A DNA stretch of 64,000 nt. Origin: Streptomyces pilosus. Its GTDB lineage: Bacteria; Actinomycetota; Actinomycetes; Streptomycetales; Streptomycetaceae. Each line of letters opens with the position of its first letter. Position 1 is the stretch's first letter. The position numbers were made by a program, and so were the translations under genes. The stretch is from positions 372,001 through 436,000 of the forward strand of contig NZ_BMTU01000005.1 in assembly GCF_014649835.1 (NCBI RefSeq). Direction: 5' to 3'. The notes beneath the pieces were generated by a model. The model was not told the origin of the DNA and made no database searches. It saw only the letters and a program-made list of their open reading frames with translations. Shown here piece by piece: positions 36,370 to 49,270 of this stretch.

Positions 36370-37584
36370 ATGCCCCCCTTCGATGTTCCCGAGGGCGACC
36401 CCTTCGGCCCGCACAACCTGCCGTACGGCGTGTTCTCGCCCCCCGGCTCGTCGGAGCGGACCGTCGGTGTCCGGCTCGGCGACCACGTCCTGGACGCCGG
36501 CGCCGCGGCACACGCCCTGGGTTCCCCCTACGCCTCCCTGCTCGCCCGCCCGACCCTCAACCCGCTGCTGGCGGCGGGCCGGACGGCCTGGTCGGACGTA
36601 CGGCGGGCGCTCACGGCCTGGGTGACCGTCCCCGCGCACCGGGAGACCGTCGAGCCGCTGTTCCACCCGCTGTCCGAGGTGACCCTGCACCTGCCCTTCG
36701 AGGTCGCGGACTACGTCGACTTCTACGCCTCCGAGAACCACGCACGGAACGTCGGCCGGATGTTCCGCCCCGACGCCGCCGACTCCCTGACCCCCAACTG
36801 GAAGCACCTGCCGATCGGTTACCACGGCCGGTCCGGCACCGTCGTGGTGTCCGGCACCGACGTCGTCCGCCCCTCCGGCCAGCGCAAGGCGCCCGCCGAC
36901 GCCGCCCCGGTGTTCGGGCCGTCCGCCCGGCTCGACATCGAGGCGGAGGTCGGGTTCGTGGTCGGCACGCCGTCCGAGCGGGGCCGGCCGGTGCCGCTGG
37001 GCGACTACCGCGACCACGTCTTCGGCCTCTGCCTCCTCAACGACTGGTCCGCCCGCGACGTCCAGGCGTGGGAGTACGTGCCCCTCGGCCCGTTCCTCGG
37101 CAAGTCCTTCGTCACCTCGGTGTCGGCCTGGATCACCCCGCTGGACGCCCTGGAGGAGGCCCGGGTGGCGCCGCCGGAGCGCACCCACCCCCTGCTGCCG
37201 TACCTGGACGACACCGGTGAGGAGCCCGGGGGTTACGACCTGCGGATCACCGTGACCCTCAACGGGCACGTCGTCTCCGAGCCTCCTTTCTCCACCATGT
37301 ACTGGACGGCGGCCCAGCAGCTCGCCCACATGACCGTCAACGGCGCGTCCCTGCGCACCGGTGACCTGTACGGCTCCGGCACGGTGAGCGGCCCCACCGA
37401 ACGGGAACGCGGCTCGCTGCTGGAACTGACCTGGAACGGCCGCGATCCCCTCGAACTCCCCGACGGCAAGCGGACCTTCCTGGAGGACGGCGACGTGGTG
37501 ACGCTGTCCGCCTGGGCGCCGGGCCCGGACGGCGTGCGCGTGGGCCTCGGCGAGGTCACGGGACGGGTGGTCCCCGCGCCCTGA
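36370..37584 (+). CDS. fahA: fumarylacetoacetase
   Basis: 404 aa, close to the usual length of the tyrosine/homogentisate catabolism enzyme that splits fumarylacetoacetate into fumarate and acetoacetate. The N-terminal SH3-like domain begins FGPHNLPYGVFSPPG. The catalytic domain has VDFYASENHARNVGRMFRP (metal Asp and catalytic His), IGYHGRSGTVVVSG, LDIEAEVGFVVGT, LNDWSARDVQAWEYVPLGPF and FSTMYWTAAQQLAHMTVNGA. The ATG at 36370 fits the conserved N-terminus. Other pathway genes are not adjacent. Confidence 0.95.
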   Translation: MPPFDVPEGDPFGPHNLPYGVFSPPGSSERTVGVRLGDHVLDAGAAAHALGSPYASLLARPTLNPLLAAGRTAWSDVRRALTAWVTVPAHRETVEPLFHPLSEVTLHLPFEVADYVDFYASENHARNVGRMFRPDAADSLTPNWKHLPIGYHGRSGTVVVSGTDVVRPSGQRKAPADAAPVFGPSARLDIEAEVGFVVGTPSERGRPVPLGDYRDHVFGLCLLNDWSARDVQAWEYVPLGPFLGKSFVTSVSAWITPLDALEEARVAPPERTHPLLPYLDDTGEEPGGYDLRITVTLNGHVVSEPPFSTMYWTAAQQLAHMTVNGASLRTGDLYGSGTVSGPTERERGSLLELTWNGRDPLELPDGKRTFLEDGDVVTLSAWAPGPDGVRVGLGEVTGRVVPAP

Positions 37585-37751
37585 CCCATCCGGCCCTGTC
37601 CGATCTCCGCCGATCCCCGGCCCGCACCGCCCTTCGCCGTCATAATTGGCGTCGGGCGGTGTGCGCGTACCGGCACCGCGCCCCTCCGCACGACCCGCAC
37701 GACCCGCACGCCCCCGAGCCGCCCCTTCCGACAGGAACCGGAGCCCGTGGC

Positions 37752-38693
37752 ATGACCGTCTGCCTGCTCCTGCTGAGCGTTGTCGCCGTGACGGCCGCCG
37801 TGCCCGTCCCCCGGGCCCTGACCCGGGCGAAGTGGCCGGAACGGGAACCGGTGGTCGCCCTGTGGGTGTGGCAGTGCCTGGTCGCCACCGTCCTGCTGTG
37901 CTGTCTGACGGCACTCGCGCTGGGTGCCGCGGCCGTCTTCGGCACCGTCCGCGCCCAGCTCTTCGCCCCGGCGCCGCCCGCGGTGACCGCGGCCTACGAC
38001 CTGTCCGCCGCCTCGCCCTGGACCGTCGTCCTCACCGTGCTGCTGGCCTGCGGCGCCGCCTGGACGACGGCGATGCTCGGACGCGAGCTGGCCGAGGCCC
38101 GCCGCCGGCGCGCACAGGCCCGGGCGCACTTGCGGGAGCGCGCCCCCGACCTGCCCGCGGGTCTGCCCGCCGCCCGCGGCCCCCTGCTGGTGCTGGAGGA
38201 CGAGTACCCGGACGCGTGGTGGATGCCCGGCAGCCCGCCCCAGCTGATCGTCACCACCGGCGCGCTGCGGCGCCTCACCGACCACCAGGTCGACGCCGTC
38301 CTCACCCACGAGCGCGGCCACGCCCGCGCCCGCCACGACTGGCTGCTGCACCTCTCCACGGCCCTGGCCACCGGCTTCCCCCGGATCCCGCTGTTCGCCC
38401 ACTTCTGCGACCAGACCCACCGCCTGGTGGAGCTGTCCGCCGACGACACGGCCTCCCGCCGCTGCGGCCACCTGACCACGGCCCTCGCACTGATCGAGCT
38501 GAACCAGCACCGCGGTGTCCTGTCCTGCTCCTCCAGCCACCGCCTGCTCGGCGAGCGCGTCGACCGCCTGCTGGAGCCGCCGCCCCGCCTCGGCCGCCGT
38601 GACCGTGCCCTGACGACCACCGCGGCGGCGCTGGTCCCGTTCGTCCCGCTGCTGATCACCTTCGCTCCCGGCCTGACGGCTCTGCCCAGGTGA
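37752..38693 (+). CDS. M56-family membrane metallopeptidase
   Basis: 313 aa. Four hydrophobic segments (about 2-20, 35-65, 90-115, 285-305) flank a zinc peptidase domain with HERGH in AVLTHERGHARARHDWLLHL and the third ligand region VELSADDTASRRCGH. This is the BlaR1/MecR1-like peptidase group. In Streptomyces these are usually paired with a BlaI repressor gene; none is adjacent here. The role may be cleavage of an unlinked repressor or envelope protein. Confidence 0.88.
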   Translation: MTVCLLLLSVVAVTAAVPVPRALTRAKWPEREPVVALWVWQCLVATVLLCCLTALALGAAAVFGTVRAQLFAPAPPAVTAAYDLSAASPWTVVLTVLLACGAAWTTAMLGRELAEARRRRAQARAHLRERAPDLPAGLPAARGPLLVLEDEYPDAWWMPGSPPQLIVTTGALRRLTDHQVDAVLTHERGHARARHDWLLHLSTALATGFPRIPLFAHFCDQTHRLVELSADDTASRRCGHLTTALALIELNQHRGVLSCSSSHRLLGERVDRLLEPPPRLGRRDRALTTTAAALVPFVPLLITFAPGLTALPR

Positions 38694-38700
38694 CCACCAC

Positions 38701-38727
38701 CGGGCCGGGGTCCGCGACCCCGGCCCG
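38701..38727. terminator. bidirectional terminator between M56 gene and recQ
   Basis: 12-bp perfect stem, CGGGCCGGGGTC with GACCCCGGCCCG, over a 3-base loop, 7 bases after the peptidase stop in a convergent gap. Confidence 0.75.
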
Positions 38728-38784
38728 CGTGCCGCCCCCGCCCGACGCGCAGCCACCCACGCCCGGTCGGCGACGCGCGGCCGC

Positions 38785-40713
<1,929 letters not shown>

Positions 40714-40837
40714 CCCGGCGACACCGCCCGTCCCTGCATCGTCCCGTCCCCCGTGCGTCGTACCTCGACCACTGCGTCCACGATAGGCGCCCGCACCGAC
40801 AGCCCCCGGAGTTGTCCACAGCCCCGGGGGGAACGGC

Positions 40838-40874
40838 GGCGGCCCGGCACCCCGTCCAGGGGATGCCGGGCCGC
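40838..40874 (-). terminator. terminator of the nuoA-N operon
   Basis: 16-bp GC-rich stem (40838-40853 with 40859-40874, one bulged A) with a 5-base loop, 25 bases after the nuoN stop. It separates the nuo operon from recQ, which runs in the same direction. Confidence 0.75.
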
Positions 40875-40898
40875 CCGCCCGTTCCGCGGCACGCGGTG

Positions 40899-42560
40899 TC
40901 AGCGCACGAACACCCCCGCGTCGCCGGCCAGCTCCAGGAAGTACTGCGGCGCCACGCCGAGCACCACCGTGACCGCCACGCCGACCCCGATCGCCGTCAT
41001 GGTCAGCGGTGAGGGCACCGCGACGGTCGGGCCCTCGGGGCGCGGCTCGCTGAAGAACATCAGGACGATGACGCGGATGTAGAAGAACGCCGCGATGGCC
41101 GACGAGATCACACCGACCACCACCAGCGGGGCCGCGCCGCCCTCCGCCGCCGCCTTGAACACGGCGAACTTCCCGGAGAAGCCGGAGGTCAGCGGAATGC
41201 CGGCGAAGGCCAGCAGGAACACCGCGAAGACCGCCGCCACCAGCGGGGAGCGGCGGCCGAGCCCCGCCCACTTCGACAGGTGCGTCGCCTCGCCGCCGGC
41301 GTCCCGCACCAGCGTGACCACGGCGAACGCGCCGATCGTCACGAACGAGTAGGCCGCCAGGTAGAACAGCACGGAGGAGATGCCCGACGGCGTGGCCGCG
41401 ATGACACCCGCGAGGATGAAGCCCGCGTGCGCGATCGACGAGTACGCCAGCAGCCGCTTGATGTCGGTCTGGGTGATCGCGACGATCGCGCCGGCCAGCA
41501 TGGTGACGATGGCGACGCCCCACATCACCGGCCGCCAGTCCCAGCGCAGGCCCGGCAGGACCACGTACAGGATGCGCAGCAGCGCTCCGAACGCCGCCAC
41601 CTTGGTCGCCGCCGCCATGAAGCCCGTCACCGGCGTCGGGGCGCCCTGGTAGACGTCGGGCGTCCACATGTGGAAGGGCACGGCGCCGACCTTGAACAGC
41701 AGGCCCATGACCACGAGCGCGGCGCCGGTCAGCAGCAGCGCGTCGTTGCCCGTGGTGGCGGCGAGCGCCGGGGTGATCTCGGGCACGGTGCCCTCGACGA
41801 CCTGCGCGATGGTCGCGTACGACATCGAGCCCGCGTAGCCGTACAGCAGGGCGATGCCGAACAGCATGAACGCGGAGGCGAACGCGCCGAGCAGGAAGTA
41901 CTTGACCGCCGCCTCCTGCGACATCAGCCGCTTGCGGCGGGCCAGCGCGCACATCAGGTAGAGCGGGAGCGAGAGGACCTCCAGCGCCACGAACAGCGTC
42001 AGCAGGTCGTTGGCGGCCGGGAAGACCAGCATGCCGGCCACCGCGAAGAGCAGCAGCGGGAACACCTCGGTGGTCGTGAACCCGGCCCTGACGGCCTTCT
42101 TCTCGCTCTCGCTGCCCGGTACGGCCGCGGCCTGCGCGGCGAAGGAGTCGACGCGGTTGCCGTGCACCTCCGGGTCGAGCCGGCGCTCGGCGAAGGTGAA
42201 CAGTCCGACCAGGGCGGTCAGCAGGATGGTGCCCTGGAGGAACAGGGCCGGTCCGTCGACGGCGATGGCGCCCATCGCCGCGATGCCCGCCTTGGTCGTG
42301 GCGTAGCCGTTCGCGGCGAGCGCCACGACGGCGGCGAACGCGGCGGCCAGCGCGACCACCGACACGAACATCTGTGCGTAATAACGGGACTTGCGCGGCA
42401 CGAACGCCTCGACCGTGATCCCGACGATCGCCGCGCCGACGACGATCAGCATGGGGGCGAGCTGCCCGTACTCGATCTTCGGCGCGTCGATCTTCGCGAT
42501 CGGCTCGGCCGCGGCCGCCGCCGTTGTCCACAGGCTGTGGACGGCTGCTGTTGCGCTCAC
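40899..42560 (-). CDS. nuoN: NADH-quinone oxidoreductase subunit N
   Basis: Last gene of the complete complex I operon: antiporter-like pump subunit, 553 aa, 14 helices. [60 protein letters not shown] and [16 protein letters not shown] contain the conserved Glu, Lys and His of the proton path. The frame starts inside the end of nuoM (4-base overlap). Confidence 0.97.
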   Translation of the reverse strand: MSATAAVHSLWTTAAAAAEPIAKIDAPKIEYGQLAPMLIVVGAAIVGITVEAFVPRKSRYYAQMFVSVVALAAAFAAVVALAANGYATTKAGIAAMGAIAVDGPALFLQGTILLTALVGLFTFAERRLDPEVHGNRVDSFAAQAAAVPGSESEKKAVRAGFTTTEVFPLLLFAVAGMLVFPAANDLLTLFVALEVLSLPLYLMCALARRKRLMSQEAAVKYFLLGAFASAFMLFGIALLYGYAGSMSYATIAQVVEGTVPEITPALAATTGNDALLLTGAALVVMGLLFKVGAVPFHMWTPDVYQGAPTPVTGFMAAATKVAAFGALLRILYVVLPGLRWDWRPVMWGVAIVTMLAGAIVAITQTDIKRLLAYSSIAHAGFILAGVIAATPSGISSVLFYLAAYSFVTIGAFAVVTLVRDAGGEATHLSKWAGLGRRSPLVAAVFAVFLLAFAGIPLTSGFSGKFAVFKAAAEGGAAPLVVVGVISSAIAAFFYIRVIVLMFFSEPRPEGPTVAVPSPLTMTAIGVGVAVTVVLGVAPQYFLELAGDAGVFVR

Positions 42561-44128
42561 TTGGCCGCCTCCACCTCGGGCCGGGGGTCCTTCTTCTGTA
42601 CGTCGGACATGGTGTGCTCCACCGCCGGGTTCACGACGTCCGTGAGGGGCTTCGGATAGACGCCCAGGAAGACCAGCAGCACCACCAGCGGCGCCACCAC
42701 GGCGATCTCCCGCACCCGCAGGTCGGGCATGGCCGAGACCTCGGGTTTCACCGGGCCGGTCATCGTCCGCTGGTAGAGGACGAGGACATACAGCGCGGCC
42801 AGGACGATGCCGAAGGTGGCGACGATCCCGATCACCGGGTAGCGCGTGAACGTGCCGACCAGGACCAGGAACTCACTGACGAAGGGCGCCAGTCCCGGCA
42901 GCGAGAGGGTCGCCAGGCCGCCGATCAGGAACGTCCCGGCGAGCACCGGCGCCACCTTCTGCACCCCGCCGTAGTCGGCGATGAGCCGGGAGCCGCGCCG
43001 CGAGATGAGGAATCCGGCGATCAGCATCAGCACGGCCGTCGAGATGCCGTGGTTGACCATGTAGAGCGTCGCGCCGGACTGGCCCTGGCTGGTCATCGCG
43101 AAGATGCCCATGACGATGAAGCCGAAGTGCGAGATCGACGCGTACGCGATCAGCCGCTTCATGTCGCGCTGGCCGACCGCGAGCAGCGCCCCGTAGATGA
43201 TGCTGACGACCGCCAGGACGAGGACGACCGGCGTCGCCCACTTGCTGGCCTCCGGGAACAGCCCGAGGCAGAAGCGGAGCATCGCGAAGGTGCCCACCTT
43301 GTCGACGACCGCCGTGATCAGCACGGCCACCGGCGCGGTGGACTCCTGCATGGCGTTGGGCAGCCAGGTGTGCAGCGGCCACAGCGGCGCCTTCACCGCG
43401 AAGGCGAAGAAGAAGCCGAGGAACAGCCAGCGTTCGGTGTTCGTCGACATCTCCAGCTCGCCGCTGGCCCGCGCCGCGGCGATCTCGGTGAGCGAGAAGT
43501 TCCCGGCGACCACGTACAGCCCGATCACCGCGGCCAGCATGATCAGACCGCCGGCCAGGTTGTAGAGGAGGAACTTCACCGCCGCGTACGACCGCTGGGT
43601 CGCCGCCTTCTCCTCGCCGTGCTCGTGGGCACGGTCCCCGAAGCCGCCGATGAGGAAGTACATCGGGATCAGCATGGCTTCGAAGAAGATGTAGAAGAGG
43701 AAGACGTCGGTGGCCTCGAAGGAGAGGATCACCATCGCCTCGACGGCCAGGATCAGGGCGAAGAAGCCCTGTGTCGGCCGCCACCGCCTGCTCCCCGTCT
43801 CCAGGGGGTCGGCGTCGTGCCAGCCCGCCAGGACGATGAAGGGGATCAGCAGCGCGGTCAGCGCGATCAGCGCCACCGCGATGCCGTCCACACCCAGCTC
43901 GTAGCGGACGCCGAAGTCCGCGATCCAGGCGTGCGACTCGGTGAGCTGGTAGCGGTCGCCGCCCGGCTCGAACCGCACCAGGACGACGATCGCCAGGACG
44001 AGGGTGGCGAGCGAGAACAGCAGGGCCAGCCACTTGGCGGCCGTGCGCTTCGCGGCCGGCACGGCGGCCGTGGCGATCGCCCCGATGGCCGGGAGCGCCG
44101 CCGTCGCTGTCAGCAGAGGAAAGGACAT
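42557..44128 (-). CDS. nuoM: NADH-quinone oxidoreductase subunit M
   Basis: Antiporter-like pump subunit, 523 aa. [20 protein letters not shown] holds the conserved Glu, [20 protein letters not shown] the conserved Lys and substrate-channel His, and [16 protein letters not shown] the discontinuous helix. ATG start 5 bases after the nuoL stop. Confidence 0.97.
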   Translation of the reverse strand: MSFPLLTATAALPAIGAIATAAVPAAKRTAAKWLALLFSLATLVLAIVVLVRFEPGGDRYQLTESHAWIADFGVRYELGVDGIAVALIALTALLIPFIVLAGWHDADPLETGSRRWRPTQGFFALILAVEAMVILSFEATDVFLFYIFFEAMLIPMYFLIGGFGDRAHEHGEEKAATQRSYAAVKFLLYNLAGGLIMLAAVIGLYVVAGNFSLTEIAAARASGELEMSTNTERWLFLGFFFAFAVKAPLWPLHTWLPNAMQESTAPVAVLITAVVDKVGTFAMLRFCLGLFPEASKWATPVVLVLAVVSIIYGALLAVGQRDMKRLIAYASISHFGFIVMGIFAMTSQGQSGATLYMVNHGISTAVLMLIAGFLISRRGSRLIADYGGVQKVAPVLAGTFLIGGLATLSLPGLAPFVSEFLVLVGTFTRYPVIGIVATFGIVLAALYVLVLYQRTMTGPVKPEVSAMPDLRVREIAVVAPLVVLLVFLGVYPKPLTDVVNPAVEHTMSDVQKKDPRPEVEAAK

Positions 44129-44133
44129 CGGTA

Positions 44134-46098
44134 TCAGACCGCCCTCATCAGCAGGGTCGCGGCGACGAGGACCGCGGCGCCGCCGAACATCGAGACCGCG
44201 TAGGAGCGCGCGAAGCCGTTCTGCAGCCTGCGCATCCGCCCGGACAGGCCGCCCATGGAGGCCGCCGTGCCGTTTACGACCCCGTCGACCAGGGTGTGGT
44301 CCACGTACACCAGCGAGCGGGTGAGGTGCTCACCGCCGCGGACCAGGACCACGTGGTTGAAGTCGTCCTGGAGCAGGTCGCGCCGGGCGGCCCGGGTGAG
44401 CAGCGATCCGCGCGGGGCGACGGCCGGCACCGGACGGCGCCCGTACTGGGCCCAGGCGATCGCCACGCCGACGACCATCACGGCGACCGTGGAGAGCGTC
44501 ACCGTCAGGGCGCTGACCGGCGGATGGCCGTGGGCGTACCCGGTGACGGGCTCCAGCCAGTGCACGAAGCGGTCCCCGATGCTGAAGAACGCACCGCCCG
44601 CGACCGATCCGACGGCCAGCACGATCATCGGGATCGTCATGGACCGCGGCGACTCGTGCGGGTGCGGCGGCTCGTACGTGCCGCGCGTCGCGGCGGACGG
44701 CTCCACGCCGGGGGCGGCCGGGGACGGCGTCGGCGCGTCGCGCCAGCGCTCCTCGCCGAAGAACGTCATCAGCATCACGCGTGTCATGTAGTACGCGGTG
44801 ATGGCCGCGCCCAGCAGCGCGCAGGCGCCGAGGATCCAGCCCTCGGTGCCGCCCTTGGCGAACGCCGCCTCGATGATCTTGTCCTTGGAGAAGAAGCCGG
44901 ACAGGCCCGGGAAGCCGATGATCGCGAGGTAGCCGAGGCCGAAGGTGACGAACGTGACCGGCATGTACTTCCTGAGGCCGCCGTAGCGGCGCATGTCGAC
45001 CTCGTCGTTCATGCCGTGCATCACCGAGCCGGCGCCGAGGAACAGTCCGGCCTTGAAGAAGCCGTGCGTCACCAGGTGCATGATCGCGAAGACATAGCCG
45101 ATCGGGCCGAGGCCGGCGGCCAGCACCATGTAGCCGATCTGCGACATGGTCGAGCCGGCCAGCGCCTTCTTGATGTCGTCCTTCGCGCAACCGACGATCG
45201 CACCGAACAGCAGCGTGACCGCGCCGACGATGGTGACCACCAGCTGGGCGTCCGGGGCGCCGTTGAAGACGGCCGCGGAGCGGACGATGAGGTACACGCC
45301 CGCCGTCACCATGGTGGCGGCGTGGATCAGGGCGGAGACCGGGGTCGGGCCCTCCATCGCGTCCCCGAGCCAGGACTGCAGCGGCACCTGGGCGGACTTG
45401 CCGCACGCCGCGAGCAGCAGCATCAGGGCGATGGCGGTGAGCTTGCCCTCGCCCGCCTCACCGGCGAGACCGGCCTCCCCCGCGCCGCCGAGCACCGGCC
45501 CGAAGGCGAAGGTGCCGAACCACAGGAACATCAGCATGATCGCGATGGACAGGCCCATGTCGCCGACGCGGTTGACCAGGAAGGCCTTCTTCGCGGCCGT
45601 GGCGGCGCTGGGCTTGTGCTGCCAGAAGCCGATCAGCAGGTAGGAGGCGAGACCGACGCCCTCCCAGCCGACGTACAGCAGCAGGTAGTTGTCGGCGAGG
45701 ACGAGGATCAGCATCGCCGCGAGGAACAGGTTCAGGTAGCCGAAGAAGCGGCGGCGCCGCTCGTCGTGCTCCATGTACCCGACGGAGTACAGGTGGATCA
45801 GCGAGCCGACGCCGGTGATCAGCAGGACGAACGTCATCGACAGCGGGTCGAGCCGGAAGGCGACGTCGGCCTGGAACCCCTCCACCGGGATCCAGCTGAA
45901 CAGGTGCTGCGTGACGGTGCGTTCCGCCTCGCCCTTGCCCAGCAGGTCGGTGAAGAGCACCAGGCCGAGCGCGAAGGAGACGGCCGCGAGCAGCGTGCCG
46001 ATCCAGTGGCCGACGGCGTCAAGACGGCGTCCGCCGCACAGCAGGACCACCGCTCCGAGCAGGGGCGCCGCCACCAGCAGCGCAATCAGGTTCTCCAC
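44134..46098 (-). CDS. nuoL: NADH-quinone oxidoreductase subunit L
   Basis: Largest pump subunit, 654 aa. [58 protein letters not shown] and [16 protein letters not shown] are family hallmarks. The C-terminal region after residue 510 carries the lateral helix and a final transmembrane anchor. It is complete here, unlike NuoL2 at the left edge. Confidence 0.97.
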   Translation of the reverse strand: MENLIALLVAAPLLGAVVLLCGGRRLDAVGHWIGTLLAAVSFALGLVLFTDLLGKGEAERTVTQHLFSWIPVEGFQADVAFRLDPLSMTFVLLITGVGSLIHLYSVGYMEHDERRRRFFGYLNLFLAAMLILVLADNYLLLYVGWEGVGLASYLLIGFWQHKPSAATAAKKAFLVNRVGDMGLSIAIMLMFLWFGTFAFGPVLGGAGEAGLAGEAGEGKLTAIALMLLLAACGKSAQVPLQSWLGDAMEGPTPVSALIHAATMVTAGVYLIVRSAAVFNGAPDAQLVVTIVGAVTLLFGAIVGCAKDDIKKALAGSTMSQIGYMVLAAGLGPIGYVFAIMHLVTHGFFKAGLFLGAGSVMHGMNDEVDMRRYGGLRKYMPVTFVTFGLGYLAIIGFPGLSGFFSKDKIIEAAFAKGGTEGWILGACALLGAAITAYYMTRVMLMTFFGEERWRDAPTPSPAAPGVEPSAATRGTYEPPHPHESPRSMTIPMIVLAVGSVAGGAFFSIGDRFVHWLEPVTGYAHGHPPVSALTVTLSTVAVMVVGVAIAWAQYGRRPVPAVAPRGSLLTRAARRDLLQDDFNHVVLVRGGEHLTRSLVYVDHTLVDGVVNGTAASMGGLSGRMRRLQNGFARSYAVSMFGGAAVLVAATLLMRAV

Positions 46099-46112
46099 GA
46101 TTCAGCAGCCCC

Positions 46113-46412
46113 TCACAGCTTCATCAGGCTGGCGTCGTCGACCGAGGCCGAGTGGCGGGAACGGAACAGGGACACGATGATCGCCAGTCCGACCACGACC
46201 TCCGCGGCGGCCACGACCATCGTGAAGAACGCGATGACCTGCCCGTCGAGGTTGCCGTGCATCCGGGAGAAGGCGACGAAGGCGAGGTTGCAGGCGTTGA
46301 GCATGAGCTCGACGCACATGAACACGACGATCGCGTTGCGCCGGATCAGCACACCCGTGGCGCCGATCGTGAACAGCAGCGCGGCCAGGTACAGGTAGTT
46401 GACGGGGTTCAC
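46113..46412 (-). CDS. nuoK: NADH-quinone oxidoreductase subunit K
   Basis: 99-aa membrane subunit of canonical length. [20 protein letters not shown] and [17 protein letters not shown] hold the two conserved membrane Glu residues. GTG start coupled to nuoJ (GTGA overlap). Confidence 0.96.
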   Translation of the reverse strand: MNPVNYLYLAALLFTIGATGVLIRRNAIVVFMCVELMLNACNLAFVAFSRMHGNLDGQVIAFFTMVVAAAEVVVGLAIIVSLFRSRHSASVDDASLMKL

Positions 46413-47266
46413 TTCGACGCCTCCTCGGCCCGCTCGGACATCGGCGGATCGATCGCCTTGCGCTCCAGGCGTTCCTCGGCGCGCTGCTCCATCGCCCGCA
46501 GGTCGTTGATGGCCTCCTGCGACACGTCGCGGACCTGGCCGCGGTCCCGCAGCGTCTTGCTGACGGTGAGGTCCGACGGGGTGCCGTCGGGCAGCAGGCC
46601 CGCGATGTCCACGGCGTTGTGCCGGGCGTAGACACCGGGCGCCGGCAGCGGCGGCAGGTACTTGCCGTCGCGCACCCGCTGCTCGGCCAGCTCCCGCTGG
46701 GTCCTGGCCCGCTCGGTGCGCTCCCGGTGGGTCAGCACCATGGCGCCGACCGCGGCCGTGATGAGCAGGGCACCGGTGATCTCGAAGGCGAAGACGTACT
46801 TGGTGAACAACAGGGCCGCGAGGCCCTCCACGTTGCCGCCCGCGTTGGCCTCGCCGATGCCGCTGAACTCGTCGAGCGAGGCGTTGCCGATCCCGCCGAC
46901 CAGCAGGACGCCGAAGCCGAGACCGCACAGCAGGGCCAGCCAGCGCTGGCCCTTGATGGTCTCCTTCAGGGAGTCGGCCGCGGTGACGCCGACCAGCATC
47001 ACCACGAACAGGAACAGCATCATGATCGCGCCGGTGTAGACGATGATCTGGACGACGCCCAGGAAGTAGGCGCCGTTGGCCAGGTAGAACACCGCGAGGA
47101 TGATCATCGTCCCGGCGAGGCAGAGCGCGCTGTGCACGGCCCGCCGCATGAACACGGTGCACAGGGCGCCGATCACGGCGACGGTGCCCAGGATCCAGAA
47201 CTGGACGGCCTCTCCGGTGGAGGTGCCGGCGGAGAGAGTCACCGCGGCGGCGAGCTGACCGGTCAT
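46409..47266 (-). CDS. nuoJ: NADH-quinone oxidoreductase subunit J
   Basis: 285 aa. Five helices in the first 190 residues, with [20 protein letters not shown] the conserved TM3. A soluble C-terminal tail of about 95 residues follows ([40 protein letters not shown]), as is usual in actinobacterial NuoJ. ATG start in a 4-base overlap with nuoI. Confidence 0.96.
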   Translation of the reverse strand: MTGQLAAAVTLSAGTSTGEAVQFWILGTVAVIGALCTVFMRRAVHSALCLAGTMIILAVFYLANGAYFLGVVQIIVYTGAIMMLFLFVVMLVGVTAADSLKETIKGQRWLALLCGLGFGVLLVGGIGNASLDEFSGIGEANAGGNVEGLAALLFTKYVFAFEITGALLITAAVGAMVLTHRERTERARTQRELAEQRVRDGKYLPPLPAPGVYARHNAVDIAGLLPDGTPSDLTVSKTLRDRGQVRDVSQEAINDLRAMEQRAEERLERKAIDPPMSERAEEASK

Positions 47267-47904
47267 CGCCCGACCACCTTCCCCGACGCCGGTTCCTCCG
47301 GACCGAAGGTCGAGTCGGCCTCCTGGACCACCTCGCCCTCGGAGTGGGCGGCCTGCTGCTCCGTGCCGGGCGCGGCCTCGGTCACCAGGCCCCGGTAGTA
47401 GTCCTGTTCGTCGGTTCCCGGGTACATGGCGTGCGGGGAGTCGACCATGCCCTCCTCCAGACCGGCGAGCAACTGCTCCTTGGTGTAGATGAGGTTGGCG
47501 CGGCTGGAGTCGGCCAGCTCGAACTCGTTGGTCATCGTCAGCGCGCGCGTGGGGCACGCCTCGATGCACAGCCCGCACAGGATGCAGCGGGCGTAGTTGA
47601 TCTGGTAGACGCGCCCGTACCGTTCACCGGGCGAGTAGCGCTCCTCCTCGGTGTTGTCCGCGCCCTCGACGTAGATCGCGTCGGCGGGACAGGCCCAGGC
47701 GCACAGTTCACAGCCGACGCACTTCTCCAGGCCGTCCGGATGGCGGTTGAGCTGGTGCCGTCCGTGGAAGCGGGGAGCGGTGGTCTTCTGCTGCTCCGGG
47801 TACTGCTCGGTCAGCCGCTTCTTGAACATGGCCTTGAAGGTCACGCCGAAGCCGGCCACGGGGTTCAGGAAACCGGGCTTGGTGTCCTTGGGTTCCTCAG
47901 CCAT
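47263..47904 (-). CDS. nuoI: NADH-quinone oxidoreductase subunit I
   Basis: 213-aa subunit with clusters N6a and N6b: [17 protein letters not shown] and [19 protein letters not shown] 47904 follows a near-perfect AAGGAGG, which decides the start against an upstream in-frame codon. The acidic C-terminal tail ([20 protein letters not shown]) is longer than in enterobacteria. Confidence 0.96.
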   Translation of the reverse strand: MAEEPKDTKPGFLNPVAGFGVTFKAMFKKRLTEQYPEQQKTTAPRFHGRHQLNRHPDGLEKCVGCELCAWACPADAIYVEGADNTEEERYSPGERYGRVYQINYARCILCGLCIEACPTRALTMTNEFELADSSRANLIYTKEQLLAGLEEGMVDSPHAMYPGTDEQDYYRGLVTEAAPGTEQQAAHSEGEVVQEADSTFGPEEPASGKVVGR

Positions 47905-49270
47905 CGGACGCCTCCTTTCCATCCGTAGATCCGCCCGGAGATTCGTCACTCCGGGTCTCGGGACCGCCGCTGGCGATCAGCTCCCGCTCCCGGCGCGGGC
48001 GCCGGCGCGGCACGGGCGGCACCTCCTGGCCCGGCAGCGGCGGCACGGGGAACCCGCCCGCCATGGGGTCGAAGCCCGGCTCCTCGCCGGGCCGTTCGGC
48101 CTCCTTGCCCTTGCCGCGGAACATGTCGGCGACGAAGGAGAGCAGCAGCAGCGCGAGGACGCCCCCGGCGATGTAGAGCGCGATGTCGGCGAAGTCGTAG
48201 TTCTCGTTGCGCAGCGCCCGCACGGTGGCGACCGCCATCAGCCACACCAGGGCGACCGGGATGAGCACCTTCCAGCCGAGCTTCATCAGCTGGTCGTAGC
48301 GCACACGCGGGAGGGTGCCGCGCAGCCAGACGAAGCAGAACAGCAGCGTCAGCAGCTTGCCGGTGAACCAGAGCATCGGCCACCAGCCGTGGTTCGCGCC
48401 CTCCCAGAAGGTGCTGATCGGCCACGGGGCCCGCCAGCCGCCCAGGAAGAGGGTCACGGCGACGGCGGAGACGGTCACCATGTTGATGTACTCGGCGAGC
48501 ATGAACATCGCGAACTTGATCGACGAGTACTCGGTGTTGAAGCCGCCGACCAGGTCGCCCTCGGACTCCGGCATGTCGAAGGGGGCGCGGTTGACCTCGC
48601 CGACCATCGTCACGATGTAGATCAGGAAGGACACCGGCAGCAGCAGGATGTACCAGCGGTCGGCCTGCTGCTCGACGATCGTCGACGTCGACATCGACCC
48701 CGAGTAGAGGAACACCGAGGCGAACGCGGCTCCCATGGCGATCTCGTAGGAGATCATCTGGGCGCAGGAGCGCAGGCCGCCGAGGAGCGGGTAGGTGGAG
48801 CCGGAGCTCCAGCCCGCCAGGACGATGCCGTAGATGCCGACCGAGGCCACCGCGAGGATGTACAGCATCGCGATCGGCAGGTCGGTGAGCTGCATCGTGG
48901 TGCGCTGGCCGAAGATCGAGACCTCGTTGCCGGCCGGCCCGAAGGGGATCACGGCGAACGCCATGAAGGCCGGGATGGCCGCGACGACCGGCGCGAGGAC
49001 GTAGACGACCTTGTCCGCGCGCTTGACGACGACGTCTTCCTTCAGCATCAGCTTCACGCCGTCGGCGAGCGACTGGAGCATGCCCCAGGGGCCGTGCCGG
49101 TTGGGGCCGATGCGCAGCTGCATCCAGGCGACGACCTTGCGCTCCATGACGATGGAGAGCAGCACGGTCACCATCAGGAAGGCGAAGCAGAACACCGCCT
49201 TGACGACGATCAGCCACCAGGGGTCGCGGCCGAACATCGAGAGGTCTTCAGCGGCGAGGTACGGGCTCAT
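47897..49270 (-). CDS. nuoH: NADH-quinone oxidoreductase subunit H
   Basis: 457 aa. [39 protein letters not shown] and [20 protein letters not shown] with [18 protein letters not shown] are the conserved loops at the quinone tunnel. About 70 residues of Pro/Arg/Glu-rich cytoplasmic tail follow the last helix, a feature common in Streptomyces. Confidence 0.97.
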   Translation of the reverse strand: MSPYLAAEDLSMFGRDPWWLIVVKAVFCFAFLMVTVLLSIVMERKVVAWMQLRIGPNRHGPWGMLQSLADGVKLMLKEDVVVKRADKVVYVLAPVVAAIPAFMAFAVIPFGPAGNEVSIFGQRTTMQLTDLPIAMLYILAVASVGIYGIVLAGWSSGSTYPLLGGLRSCAQMISYEIAMGAAFASVFLYSGSMSTSTIVEQQADRWYILLLPVSFLIYIVTMVGEVNRAPFDMPESEGDLVGGFNTEYSSIKFAMFMLAEYINMVTVSAVAVTLFLGGWRAPWPISTFWEGANHGWWPMLWFTGKLLTLLFCFVWLRGTLPRVRYDQLMKLGWKVLIPVALVWLMAVATVRALRNENYDFADIALYIAGGVLALLLLSFVADMFRGKGKEAERPGEEPGFDPMAGGFPVPPLPGQEVPPVPRRRPRRERELIASGGPETRSDESPGGSTDGKEASDG

